From: Myxococcales bacterium UBA1660
GTDB taxonomy: Bacteria > Myxococcota_A > Polyangia > Polyangiales > Houyiibacteriaceae
Assembly (NCBI GenBank): GCA_002320815.1
Contig: DCLA01000010.1
Coordinates: 101,164 to 165,163 of the forward strand
Direction: 5' to 3'
DNA length: 64,000 nucleotides
Positions within the stretch are counted from its first letter, which is position 1. Each line of letters begins with the position of its first letter. Made by a program: the position numbers and the translations under genes. Shown here piece after piece: positions 7,891 to 19,191 of the stretch. The notes under the pieces were generated by a model, which worked only from the letters and a program-made list of their open reading frames with translations, did not search any database and was not told the DNA's origin.

Positions 7891-10407
7891 ATGAGCCGCT
7901 TCGGCCCCCCGCCGGCCCTCACGCCGCTGCTCGGTCGCGCCGAGGAGCAGGGCCGGCTGGCGACCGCGCTGACGGGGGAGAGCCGGCTGACGGTGCTCAC
8001 CGGGCCCCCGGGTATCGGCAAGACCCGCCTGGCGGTCGAGGCGGGCCGGTCGCTCGCCGAGGGCACCTCCGTCTGGGTCGACGCCTCCACGATCCAGGGA
8101 CCGGAGGACCTCTGCGCCTGTCTCGCCGACGCCCTCGGACTGCGGCTGAGCTGGGTCGACCTCGGCGACTACGTGGACGAGCTCGGCTACGCCCTCGAGG
8201 GCCGCGGTCCGGTCCTGGTGATCCTCGACGAAGCCGAAGGTGCGCTCGACGCCCTGAGCGCGGTGCTGCCCCGCTGGCTCGACGCGGCGCCCGCCGCGCG
8301 GGTCCTGGTGACCAGTCGAGAGCGCCTGGGCGTGACCGGCGAGGTCCTGGTGGAGGTCGGCCCGCTGGCGACCGAGGGGGACGACGCCGCGGCGGTGCTG
8401 CTCGTCCTCCAGCACGCTGGCGCCCGCCTCCCGGACGAACCGGCCGAGCGCGCGGCCCTGCAGCGGCTGGTGCAGGCCCTCGACGGAGTCCCGCTGGCGC
8501 TCGAGCTGGTCGCCTCCCGGCTGCGGGTGCTCTCGGCGGTGGAGATCCTGGAGCGCTTCGCCGCCAAGGGGCTGAGCGCCATCGAGGCCAAGCACGGCCG
8601 TGGTTCCCCGCTCTACGAGGCGCTGGCGGACTCTTGGGACCGGTTGGAGCCACCGGCCCAGGAGGCCCTGGCGCGTTGCGCCGTCTTCGCCGGCGCCTTC
8701 GACACGGCGGCCGCCGAGGCCGTGCTGGGTCCCGAGGCCGTCGACCTGCTCCATCTGCTCCGCGACCGCTCGCTCCTGGCGCGGAGCGAGCGGCAGCATC
8801 GGCTCTACGCTCCGGTGCGCGCCTTCGCCGCCGAGCGCCTCGCCGCGGAGGTCGCCGCCGACGCCTCGCGGTCCCACGCCGCCTACTACGCCGAGTTCGC
8901 CCGGCGCCATCGGGAGGCGCTGGCCGGACCCCGCCGGGCCGCGGCCCTGCGCGCGCTCACCGACGCCCTCGACGAGCTGCGGGGCGCCTGGGAGGCCGCG
9001 GACCCGGGCCAGCGCCGGGAGCTGGCGCTGGCCACGACCGAGGTGCTGGTGGAGCGGGGCCCGGCCGAGGCCGCCTGGGCCCAGCTCGACGCGCTGCCGC
9101 CGGACCCCGAGGTCCGCATGGCCCGCGCGAAGGTCCACGAGGTGACCGGTCGCATGGAGGCCGCCATCGCGGACCTCGAGGCGGCGACTGCCGCGCTCGA
9201 AGTCCCGGCGGAGCGGGCGCGGGGCTTGGTCCAGCTCGCCGCGTGCGAGCTGGCCCGGGGCGCCGTGGACGCGTCGGTACAGCTCGCCGACCATGCCCTC
9301 GAGCTCGCGCCCGAAGGGAGCGCCGTCCGGGTAGAGGCCCTGCGCCAGCGGGCCATCGGCGCCCACGCCCGGGGCTCGCTGGACGTCGCGGCCGAGCACT
9401 ACGAGCGCGCCCGGCGCCTCGCCGACGACCTGGGGCTGAGCCAGCGGGCGGCCCAGCTCCGCGCCGACATCGGCACCGTCCGCCTCCAGGAGGGCCGCCA
9501 CGACGAGGCCCGGGAGCACTACCAGGCCGCGGTCGAGGCCCTCGATCCCCGCTTCGCCCCGGTTGCCCTCGGCCTCGCCGAGGGGAACCTGGCCATCCTG
9601 GAGCAGGAGCAGGGCGCCCTCGAGCGGGCCGCCGAGCTCCTCGCGCGGGGCATGGGCCGGCTGCGCTCGGTGGGTCATCGCCTCTACGTGGCGCACCTGG
9701 GCGTCTACGCCGGCGCGGTGGAGCACGAGCGGGGCGACCTCGCGCTCGCCATCACCTTCTACGAGCAGGCCCTCGACGGGCTCCGCCGGGTCGGGGACTC
9801 GCGGACCACCGCGGTGGTCGCGGCCCTGCGTGGCGCCGCCGAAGCCGAGCGGGGCCGCGAGGCCGCTGCCCGGGCCGCCTTCGAGGAAGCGGCCGGCGCG
9901 CTGGAGCGGATCGACGATCCCGGCATCCATCGGGCGGTGGCCCTCCATCGGGTCCACCTGGAGCTGCTCGATCCCGCGGCCCGCGACGCGGCGGTGGCCG
10001 CCGTGGCCGAGGCGGCGGCCGACGAGGTCGTCGCGCGCTCCGACGACGCCCGCATCGCCATGCGGCTCCTCGACCGGCGCCTGGGGCGCGGCGCGCTCAC
10101 GTTCGCGGTCGACGCCCGGACGCTGACCTTGCCCGACGGCAGCGAGGTCGACCTCTCGACGCGCACGGCGCTGTGGAACATCGCGCTGGCGCTGGGCGAG
10201 GCCCACGGCGAGGGGGCCGCCCTGGATTCCATGGCGCTCCTCGAGGCGGGCTGGCCCGGGGAGACCATCTCCGCCGAGTCGGGCCTCAACCGGGTGAAGG
10301 TGGCCCTGAGCACCCTGCGCAAGCTGGGGCTCCGGGAGGTCCTCCTGCGCAGCGACGAGGGCTATCGCTTCGATCCTGAGATCCCCGTGACCCTGGCGCC
10401 GGACTGA
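7891..10407 (+). CDS. STAND-type ATPase regulator with TPRs and C-terminal winged helix
   Basis: An 838-residue protein. A P-loop (GPPGIGKT, residues 38-45) is followed by VLVILDEAEG (Walker B) and VLVTSRERLGV (sensor-like), as in the NB-ARC/AP-ATPase cores of LuxR-family and AfsR-like STAND proteins. A long helical region (about residues 300-720) contains TPR-like repeats such as ALRQRAIGAHARGSLDVAAE. The last ~100 residues (TLPDGSEVDLSTRTALWNIA, then ESGLNRVKVALSTLRKLGL and LLRSDEGYRF) look like an OmpR/SARP-type winged helix. Here the DNA-binding domain is C-terminal, unlike AfsR, where it is N-terminal. Probably a ligand-sensing transcription factor; targets unknown. Transcribed divergently from the lipoprotein gene at 6522-7715. 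Confidence 0.8.
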   Translation: MSRFGPPPALTPLLGRAEEQGRLATALTGESRLTVLTGPPGIGKTRLAVEAGRSLAEGTSVWVDASTIQGPEDLCACLADALGLRLSWVDLGDYVDELGYALEGRGPVLVILDEAEGALDALSAVLPRWLDAAPAARVLVTSRERLGVTGEVLVEVGPLATEGDDAAAVLLVLQHAGARLPDEPAERAALQRLVQALDGVPLALELVASRLRVLSAVEILERFAAKGLSAIEAKHGRGSPLYEALADSWDRLEPPAQEALARCAVFAGAFDTAAAEAVLGPEAVDLLHLLRDRSLLARSERQHRLYAPVRAFAAERLAAEVAADASRSHAAYYAEFARRHREALAGPRRAAALRALTDALDELRGAWEAADPGQRRELALATTEVLVERGPAEAAWAQLDALPPDPEVRMARAKVHEVTGRMEAAIADLEAATAALEVPAERARGLVQLAACELARGAVDASVQLADHALELAPEGSAVRVEALRQRAIGAHARGSLDVAAEHYERARRLADDLGLSQRAAQLRADIGTVRLQEGRHDEAREHYQAAVEALDPRFAPVALGLAEGNLAILEQEQGALERAAELLARGMGRLRSVGHRLYVAHLGVYAGAVEHERGDLALAITFYEQALDGLRRVGDSRTTAVVAALRGAAEAERGREAAARAAFEEAAGALERIDDPGIHRAVALHRVHLELLDPAARDAAVAAVAEAAADEVVARSDDARIAMRLLDRRLGRGALTFAVDARTLTLPDGSEVDLSTRTALWNIALALGEAHGEGAALDSMALLEAGWPGETISAESGLNRVKVALSTLRKLGLREVLLRSDEGYRFDPEIPVTLAPD

Positions 10408-10587
10408 ACGGCTCGGTTCCACGGGGTTTCATCGGTCTCCGCCCCGGCGGCGCCCGTTGACCCGGCCGGGGTGGAAAAGAGAGGATCCTCCGACCGCACC
10501 TGGCGAAGTTCCAGATCGAGCCGCCGGCGTTGGGGACCGAGGTGCCGCGCATCCCCGGGAGTGCCGCGCGATCGCCGGCGTAGGGGC

Positions 10588-10827
10588 CTACTCGAGCCGC
10601 CGGCCGTCGGGGAGGAGCCGCGGATCGGGCATCGTCCCCTGGGAGGCGAGCCGGTAGCGCTCGCAGCGCTCGTAGGCGCCCTCGCGGTAGAGCGATTGGA
10701 TGACCCGCAGGGGGCTGTCCGAGCGGAAGCGGGGGAACATCGGGCAGCGATCGACGTTGGGGCAGCTCGTGGCGCTCCATGACGTGTGCTCCCATCCGAA
10801 CCCACCGCCAGGGATGGGGTCACTCAT
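10588..10827 (-). CDS. Small Cys-containing protein, unknown function
   Basis: A 79-residue protein on the minus strand. SCPNVDRCPMFPRF near residue 21, then LRVIQSLYREGAYERCERYRL and a C-terminal MPDPRLLPDGRRL. I recall small myxobacterial proteins of this layout (CPxxxxCPMFP, a later Cys in a 'Y..C.RY' motif, then 'LLPxG'), but no function is known to me. The three Cys could bind a metal or haem; this is inference. The ATG at 10827 gives a compact protein; the frame stays open far upstream but runs antisense through the tRNA gene, so the longer version is not credible. Confidence 0.6.
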   Translation of the reverse strand: MSDPIPGGGFGWEHTSWSATSCPNVDRCPMFPRFRSDSPLRVIQSLYREGAYERCERYRLASQGTMPDPRLLPDGRRLE

Positions 10828-10910
10828 TTGGGTGAGGTCCCAGAAATGCGCAGTGCCGATGCCCTCGTTTAGGGTCGACACGTGCCGATCCGGTGCCATT
10901 CTCCGGCCCC

Positions 10911-11189
10911 ATGAGCCCGTCCGAACTGCCGGCCCATCCCGAGAGCGAAGCCGCGATGTGGCACTACGTCCGGGGTGTCGAAGCGCGCCTGCGCGCCGAC
11001 CTCCGGGGCACGCGCATGCAGCGCGAGATCGACGTCGCCCGAAGCCTGGAGCGCTTCTATGCCGCCGCCGGCCGCCCCTGGCGCGCGACCACCGTGGGCC
11101 GCATCGCCGAACTCCTCGAGCGCGCCCAGACCGGCGTCCTGGCCGTCCAGCAGGTCCGCCTGCCCCGCACCCCCGAGCAGCGCTGGTAG
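10911..11189 (+). CDS. Small helical protein, unknown function
   Basis: A 92-residue protein (MSPSELPAHP...). The middle is a predicted helical stretch with alternating charge (VRGVEARLRADLRGTRMQRE) and codon use like the host genes (GC-rich third positions). Two small convergent-divergent genes share this gap; it starts 84 bases from the oppositely oriented 79-residue gene. No family recognised. An in-frame ATG 18 bases upstream would add six residues. Confidence 0.5.
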   Translation: MSPSELPAHPESEAAMWHYVRGVEARLRADLRGTRMQREIDVARSLERFYAAAGRPWRATTVGRIAELLERAQTGVLAVQQVRLPRTPEQRW

Positions 11190-11267
11190 CGCCGCCCCGA
11201 AGAGTGCACGCCAGCGCCGAACTTCCTTGACGACCCACCCCCGAAGTCGTATCTCCGTCCCCCTCAC

Positions 11268-11340
<73 letters not shown>

Positions 11341-11351
11341 CCGAGAAAACA

Positions 11352-11388
11352 GGCCCGCCAGGCATCCGCCGGCGGGCCGTTTCGTTTT
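11352..11388 (+). terminator. Rho-independent terminator of tRNA-Gly
   Basis: GGCCCGCC (11352-11359) pairs perfectly with GGCGGGCC (11371-11378), followed by the T-rich run TTTCGTTTT. Confidence 0.85.
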
Positions 11389-11978
11389 CCCGGGACCGAG
11401 ATGGTCCCTTGAAATCCGGTAATGCCTGCGGACGACATCACGGCAGGGGCCCCAGTGGGCCGAGTAGGGACCAGCTTCGTCACGCAATCGCATCATGGTG
11501 ACATCCCGCCACGGAATGGACCGCCCCGCGTCCCTGCATCGAGCCGCTGACCGGCCTCTGTGCTCAATCCAAGTAGGCCGCCAAGGCGTTAGTATCCGGC
11601 GCAAGCTGCGGGGCGCCGTGAACGGCGACCTGGAGCTGGTCGACGATGTGGAGCGCATAAACGGCGAGTATGTTCTTCTACACGGATGTCGAAGATCTAC
11701 TGAAAGGCTCAAGGAGACGCAGCGGCATGGGTTCTCCATCAACCGCCTAGCTAGCTAGCTGCCTTTGCCGGACTCAGCCGCGGGTTCCACAGCGAGCTGC
11801 GGGCTCAGATAGTCCCGACGCTGGCCACCGTCGAGATGCCCGCGGCCGCGCTACAAGTGGCCCCCTGCGACCTCTTGTGCCCTTCGACCAAACCGTGGGC
11901 TCGCACCGGCCGTCTTGTCGCCCGCGTGCTGGAGGCTGTCTTTCCGGTGGGCGATTGCGCTATCGTAAGCCGTCGTCC
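11389..11978. other. Gene-poor left edge of the AT-richer cassette
   Basis: About 590 bases with no convincing gene. Base composition drops visibly compared with the flanks. A short frame at 11495-11758 is open but has no recognisable family and no good ribosome-binding site. A fourfold CTAG run (CTAGCTAGCTAGCTG) lies near 11749. No integrase gene or remnant, and no obvious copy of the tRNA 3' end, can be seen. The promoter of the cassette probably lies in the last 150 bases. Confidence 0.5.
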
Positions 11979-12485
11979 GTGCACATTACCCAGCAGAAGG
12001 AGGAGTTCTCTGTGGCGTACGTTCACGCGATCGCCGCCAGCGCGGGCTGCGCTGTCGACCGACCGAAAGTCGACAACGAGAGCGTGGACGTGGAGGTTCG
12101 AAGCAACCTCAGCTACCAGAAGTTCGACAACCCTCGGATCGACCTTCAGCTCAAGTGCACCGCCTCGCTGCAGGGTCACGCAAAGGGCGTGTTGAAGCAC
12201 AAGATTCCCGTCCACAACTATAATGCACTTGTCTCGACACGACGGGTCATTCCTCTGCTCTTGGTTGTCGTCCACGTGCCCAAATCGGTTGACCGGTGGA
12301 TCCATCAAGACAATCGGATGCGCGCCGATCTTCGGTTCTGCGCCTACTGGTGCGCATTTAGAGGGAAGGCGCGGTCAACTAACTCGACGTCGGTGACCGT
12401 GAGCATCCCCCGCTCGCAGGTCTTCACGCCTTCCGTGATCCGCTCGTGGATGAAGCGCGTGGGCGACGGCGAGTTTCTGCAGTGA
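11979..12485 (+). CDS. DUF4365 domain protein (PD-(D/E)XK nuclease-like)
   Basis: 168 residues from GTG 11979; the longer frame upstream lacks family-like sequence. The pattern fits DUF4365: FSVAYVHAIAASAGC at the N terminus, then ESVDVEV, then RIDLQLKCTA, NYNALVSTRRVIPLLLVVVH in the middle and a C-terminal TVSIPRSQVFTPSVI. The D37...Q57-L-K59 arrangement resembles the 'D...QxK' core of PD-(D/E)XK restriction-type nucleases, to which I think DUF4365 belongs. It could be a nuclease effector or a DNA-binding derivative. The stop overlaps the next gene (GTGA), so the two form a unit. Codon use is visibly less GC-biased than the flanks, suggesting horizontal transfer. Confidence 0.7.
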   Translation: MHITQQKEEFSVAYVHAIAASAGCAVDRPKVDNESVDVEVRSNLSYQKFDNPRIDLQLKCTASLQGHAKGVLKHKIPVHNYNALVSTRRVIPLLLVVVHVPKSVDRWIHQDNRMRADLRFCAYWCAFRGKARSTNSTSVTVSIPRSQVFTPSVIRSWMKRVGDGEFLQ

Positions 12486-13615
12486 CGGTGAGAGGCGAGT
12501 CGTTCGGAATCAAGCCCGGGGAGCTACTAGCGCTTCTCGCGCGGCGTGGTTGGGATCGCGTCCAGCCGGGTAGGCTGACGTCCATTTGGGCTCGAGACGG
12601 TGTACGTATGCTGGTTCCCGTTGACGATACGGCGGACGACTACGAGCGAAGGGTTCGGGATGTACTCCAAGACCTTGCCGCCAGAGACGGTCTAGACCTT
12701 CGGCGCCTCCGGCACGAAGTCGAAGAATCCATCTTCGACAGCCTCAGTCTGCGGGTGGCTGCGCACTCGGTCGCGGGCACCACCACTCTCGAAGAGGGGC
12801 GGTCCCTGCTGATGGTTGCGCGCCAAGCCTGGAACTCGGGGGCTCGCCTCTTCGCGCGTAGATCGCCAGACGGTTTCTCTCAGGACGATGCGAAGGCTTT
12901 CGTTAGGCGGGTGAGGCTGGGGCAGACGGAGCGTGGGAGCTATATCGTGCGGACGCTGGCGCCGGTGATCGAACTCCCCGAGCCCGGTCGACAGTTCTCC
13001 AACGAACCTACCGTCAGCCCCACTCACACGATAACAAGATTCTTGGCCGGGTCTTTAGGGGCTCTCCGGGAAGTCGTGCCGGAACTCCAGGTCGACGGCC
13101 TCGACTTGTCTCGCGCCGGGGCATTCCTGGCGACCAAGGGTGTGACGGCCGAGATTTGTAGAGCGATCAGCCGCGCTGTTGAAGAGCCAGGTGCTGAGAG
13201 TCTGCAAGCCGAGGTGAAGACCTCCGACGTTGCTGCGCCTCCACTTGTCGGCGTTGCTTCGTTCACAGTTGATGATGCCCCGGCGCTACGAGCGGTAGCC
13301 AACGTGATCGCAGACCCACCACTCGCGGCGAGGCTTGGAGTGGAGGGGAAGGTCATAAGGCTGCATCGACGCCCCGGGGCCGAGCATGGCTTTGTGCGAG
13401 TGATGGCACTGGTCGATGGGCGAACGCGCCAGGTCAGCTTCTCATTAGGGGTGGAGGACTATGAGGTTGCGGTCGAAGCGCACAGGGCGATGAAGACCGT
13501 CGCGGTCTACGGTCCGCTGGAAACGCGGGGAACTGAGCTGTGGATCTCGAACCCCGCGAGCTTCCTCGTCATGGCAGATAGGTCAGAAGAGCTGCCCTTC
13601 GAGGAGAACGAGTAG
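12482..13615 (+). CDS. Unknown protein coupled to DUF4365
   Basis: 377 residues from GTG 12482, which overlaps the DUF4365 stop. The N-terminal ~80 residues (ALLARRGWDRVQPGRLTSIW, then VPVDDTADDYERRVRDVLQD) form a small module; I have the impression of similar 'RGW...W...lvP...DY' segments in actinobacterial hypotheticals. Residues about 190-300 are mixed helical, and the C-terminal ~100 (VIRLHRRPGAEHGFVRVMAL, then RTRQVSFSLGVEDYEVAVEA) look beta-alpha-beta. No catalytic motif is evident. Overlap with the nuclease-like gene suggests an obligate partner, perhaps a sensor or an inhibitor. AT-richer than the neighbouring core genes. Confidence 0.7.
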   Translation: MTVRGESFGIKPGELLALLARRGWDRVQPGRLTSIWARDGVRMLVPVDDTADDYERRVRDVLQDLAARDGLDLRRLRHEVEESIFDSLSLRVAAHSVAGTTTLEEGRSLLMVARQAWNSGARLFARRSPDGFSQDDAKAFVRRVRLGQTERGSYIVRTLAPVIELPEPGRQFSNEPTVSPTHTITRFLAGSLGALREVVPELQVDGLDLSRAGAFLATKGVTAEICRAISRAVEEPGAESLQAEVKTSDVAAPPLVGVASFTVDDAPALRAVANVIADPPLAARLGVEGKVIRLHRRPGAEHGFVRVMALVDGRTRQVSFSLGVEDYEVAVEAHRAMKTVAVYGPLETRGTELWISNPASFLVMADRSEELPFEENE

Positions 13616-13702
13616 TCATCACATGGATGGGCAATTAGGTCCTAGCCCACGGCTCCACATGGACAGGTCACACCCTCGTGGTACCTGACGGTTGGCCACG
13701 AA

Positions 13703-14755
13703 GTGAGAAAGGACTCCACGAAAAGACGCGCACATCGAATCCGTCGGGCGCGGAAGGCCGCGCGCCACCAGGAGCGGCGCCACTGGAGTCGCGAGCTTTA
13801 TCGCGATTCTCAGCGGGCACTGTCCCGATGGCTGCGGGAGAATGCGCCGATCACTCGGTCGGTCGCTGCGCGACACCATCATGAGACCGTTCGCCTCGAG
13901 GGTGTGCTGTGCCTCGCATCGAGGCCCGGCCCAACACTGAAGGAACTGCTGAAGCTCGACCTCCAACTACCCTCATGCCCGACCTTGGTCGTGGTCGACC
14001 TTCGGGGGGTCAAGGCCATCGATGCCGCGGCGATAGTCTACCTCTGCTCTCGCATTCGGAGAATCGGTCGGCGGCCGCACACCCAGGTGGCGGGCTTCTA
14101 CCCGGTGGCTGACGCGCCGACCCGGCTTCTGATGGAAGCGGGGTTCGACGACTTCCTCAAGTCTGAGCAGGTGCCTAGGCGAGCAACCGGGGACTTCCGG
14201 TCCGTGAAGCTGGTCGTGGGGCGTCGTCGGAATGAAAGAGTGAATCCCGACGTTGCGGCAGAAGTGGGGGGATTTATCAAGGCGCTGCAGCCATCCATGA
14301 GCGTGATCGAGCACGACTCGCTGACTCTAGCAGTGAGCGAATGCTTGGAGAATGTCCGGGTCCACGCGTATCGGCCACGAATCGAGTACGGTTGGTACGT
14401 CGTCGGGGTGCACGACCCGGACCGTCGAGTCTCGTCTGTCGCTATCCTTGACGCCGGAAGGGGTATCTTCGCGAGTTCCACCGAGAACGCTCCGCTGAGC
14501 GACACGAAGGGCAACCGGAAGGTTGCTCTGCTAGAGACTACGAAGGGGGTACGAACAGCCTCGATGTCGCCTGAGCGCGGCAAGGGGCTCAGCTCCCTAC
14601 GCGAGATGGTCTGCGACCCCACCTGTGGGGGCTCCTTCACGGTCGTGTCGTCCGGCGCCATGGTCCGTTGGGTGACTGGCGACGAACCGGATCGTATAGT
14701 AACGGTCCCCGATGTCGGTGGGACGATCGTAGTGGTCGAGGTCCCGGACCCATGA
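13703..14755 (+). CDS. STAS-like + GHKL (HATPase) fusion protein
   Basis: 350 residues from GTG 13703. A very basic N terminus (about residues 1-45, many Arg) could bind nucleic acid. Residues about 90-150 (SCPTLVVVDLRGVKAIDAAA) look like a STAS-type fold. Residues about 200-345 are a GHKL ATPase: N-box SECLENVRVHA (212-222), G1 box DAGRGI (250-255) and G2 box ERGKGLSSL (291-299). It has no His-containing phosphotransfer helix, so it is not a normal sensor kinase; it resembles anti-sigma-factor-like or signalling ATPases that pair with STAS-like DUF4325 proteins. The stop overlaps the DUF4325 gene (ATGA), and the pairing is diagnostic. Its substrate is unknown. Confidence 0.75.
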   Translation: MRKDSTKRRAHRIRRARKAARHQERRHWSRELYRDSQRALSRWLRENAPITRSVAARHHHETVRLEGVLCLASRPGPTLKELLKLDLQLPSCPTLVVVDLRGVKAIDAAAIVYLCSRIRRIGRRPHTQVAGFYPVADAPTRLLMEAGFDDFLKSEQVPRRATGDFRSVKLVVGRRRNERVNPDVAAEVGGFIKALQPSMSVIEHDSLTLAVSECLENVRVHAYRPRIEYGWYVVGVHDPDRRVSSVAILDAGRGIFASSTENAPLSDTKGNRKVALLETTKGVRTASMSPERGKGLSSLREMVCDPTCGGSFTVVSSGAMVRWVTGDEPDRIVTVPDVGGTIVVVEVPDP

Positions 14756-15096
14756 CGAGCACCTACATTCATATCGCCAAGAACTATAGCCCCCGTCTCG
14801 GCGGCCGATATGTTCGCGACGGGAAGTTCTCGGGCGAGGACTTCCGAGATAGGGTCCTGCGCCCGGCGTTCCTCGCGAACGACAAGGTCTCGATGAACAT
14901 CGATGGCACTGAAAACATCAGCGCTTCGTTCTACGAGGAGGCGCTTGGCGGTCTTGTAGCGGAGTTCGGGCTGAAGGCCGTTCTAGAGAAGCTGACGATC
15001 GTAGCGGTGGAGCGTGGCTACCTCGTACCTCGCCTGCTCCGCTGGATGGAGCAGCGTGAGGCTCAGCGTGTTGCAAAAACCGCAGCCAACGCTTAG
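14752..15096 (+). CDS. DUF4325 (STAS-like) protein
   Basis: 114 residues, with its ATG overlapping the ATPase stop. The sequence fits DUF4325: GGRYVRDGKFSGEDFRDRVL, then VSMNIDGTENISASFYEEAL, then GGLVAEFGL. DUF4325 is a STAS-like domain often found next to, or fused with, GHKL ATPases; by analogy with SpoIIAA/SpoIIAB, it may be a phosphorylatable partner of the ATPase, with the Ser in ISASF as a candidate site (inference). The product is soluble. Confidence 0.8.
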   Translation: MTSTYIHIAKNYSPRLGGRYVRDGKFSGEDFRDRVLRPAFLANDKVSMNIDGTENISASFYEEALGGLVAEFGLKAVLEKLTIVAVERGYLVPRLLRWMEQREAQRVAKTAANA

Positions 15097-15116
15097 GCCA
15101 CGGCAGCGACTCCGCT

Positions 15117-15719
15117 ATGGCATCGCCCATCATCTCTGCCCTCGCGCTCGTCGTTTCGATTGTCGTAGCGTTCCTCACTTTGCGTTGGGCTGGACGAGCG
15201 CCATGGCATTCCCTCGTCGGCGAACAACTCAATAGGATCATTCACAGGACCGTTGACGACTGGCACGCGATGGACTCACTCCTTGCGTGGCCCGTGAAGG
15301 ATGCCCGGGAGGAGCTGGCGCAAAGGCTCAGCAACCTGCGCGAGAGCGTCGACCGAAAGCTCAAGGCTCTTGAGCTTCTGTACCCCGAGCTATCGAAGCC
15401 CCTCATGAGGGCAAGACAACGGATGCTCGAGACATGGGACGATCGGTTTTTCTCCTCCGATGAAGCGACGCTTCCCGAACGGGACCGCGAACGTCTAAAG
15501 ACAGCGTATCGAGACGCAACGACAGAGTTCCTGGCGGCAATCCGTGCCTTCGCCGAGACGATAGGTGACCCGGGACGACTAACAAAGTCTCGGCTCGGCA
15601 AGGGCTTTGCAGCCTTGCTCGTGGCATCATCTTTGGTCGGGGCCGGATTCTGGCTCGGGCTGACCTACGGTGTGGACGACGAGCGCGAGCCTGCCGCGTC
15701 GAGGGTCTCACCGTCCTAG
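15117..15719 (+). CDS. Two-TM protein with helical domain, unknown function
   Basis: 200 residues. An N-terminal membrane segment (IISALALVVSIVVAFLTL) and a C-terminal one (AALLVASSLVGAGFWLGLTY) bracket a long charged, probably coiled-coil middle region (about residues 30-165, for example LAQRLSNLRESVDRKLKALE). It follows the DUF4325 gene by 20 bases. This layout suits a membrane effector or sensor of the cassette; the role is inferred from position only. No family recognised. Confidence 0.7.
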   Translation: MASPIISALALVVSIVVAFLTLRWAGRAPWHSLVGEQLNRIIHRTVDDWHAMDSLLAWPVKDAREELAQRLSNLRESVDRKLKALELLYPELSKPLMRARQRMLETWDDRFFSSDEATLPERDRERLKTAYRDATTEFLAAIRAFAETIGDPGRLTKSRLGKGFAALLVASSLVGAGFWLGLTYGVDDEREPAASRVSPS

Positions 15720-16116
15720 GGCCCGCGTCGCCAGTGTCCAGGTCCGAGCTTGGCTAGACCTCTGTCGCGATCACCCAGGGACACGGCTTTGCCCAGACAT
15801 TTGGAATCCTACCGAATACCTCGATGAACTCCTAAATAGTGCTTCTCCGCAAGCGCTACGCGGTGGCCGAACTGGCGCGCACTGAGAAACGCTATCACCC
15901 ATCGAAGACCCCGGGCGTGCGTTGCACAGGCTTCGAAGCCTCTTCCGGACGACGCTCGGTGCTCCAAAGTTCTCGTCCCCGTCGGTGGGATGGGCGTCAT
16001 TGACCAGGTTTTTCGATAGCGGTTCGTCGGGGCCGAAACATACGGTCCGTGGGACTGGCGTCAGAGCGAGGACGAGTCTGCAAGTTGGGAGGCGGGGAGG
16101 GCGATCCCCGCGGGGG
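15720..16116. other. Gene-poor right edge of the cassette
   Basis: About 400 bases between the membrane protein and the TPR gene on the other strand. No credible gene; short open frames exist on both strands, but none resembles a known family or has a ribosome-binding site. Composition shifts back to the GC-rich host style by about 16,080. I looked for a copy of the tRNA-Gly 3' end as attR and did not see one. Confidence 0.5.
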
Positions 16117-19086
<2,970 letters not shown>

Positions 19087-19191
19087 AGGGGTGCGTGGAG
19101 GTGGGGCGCCGGGCTACGCGCTCGCGGAGAAAGTCCGCGGATCGACCCATCGGGTGTGGGATGGCATACTACGCATCCCCGCCGGTTTGGG

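Noticed and set aside
7663..10422. A 919-codon open frame on the minus strand
   Set aside because: Antisense to the STAND regulator, low complexity (Gly/Arg/Glu-rich), no family match.
11389..16116. Phage-type integrase or attL/attR repeats at the cassette borders
   Set aside because: No integrase motif could be read in either flank, and no copy of the tRNA-Gly 3' end was seen at the right edge; only composition supports an island.
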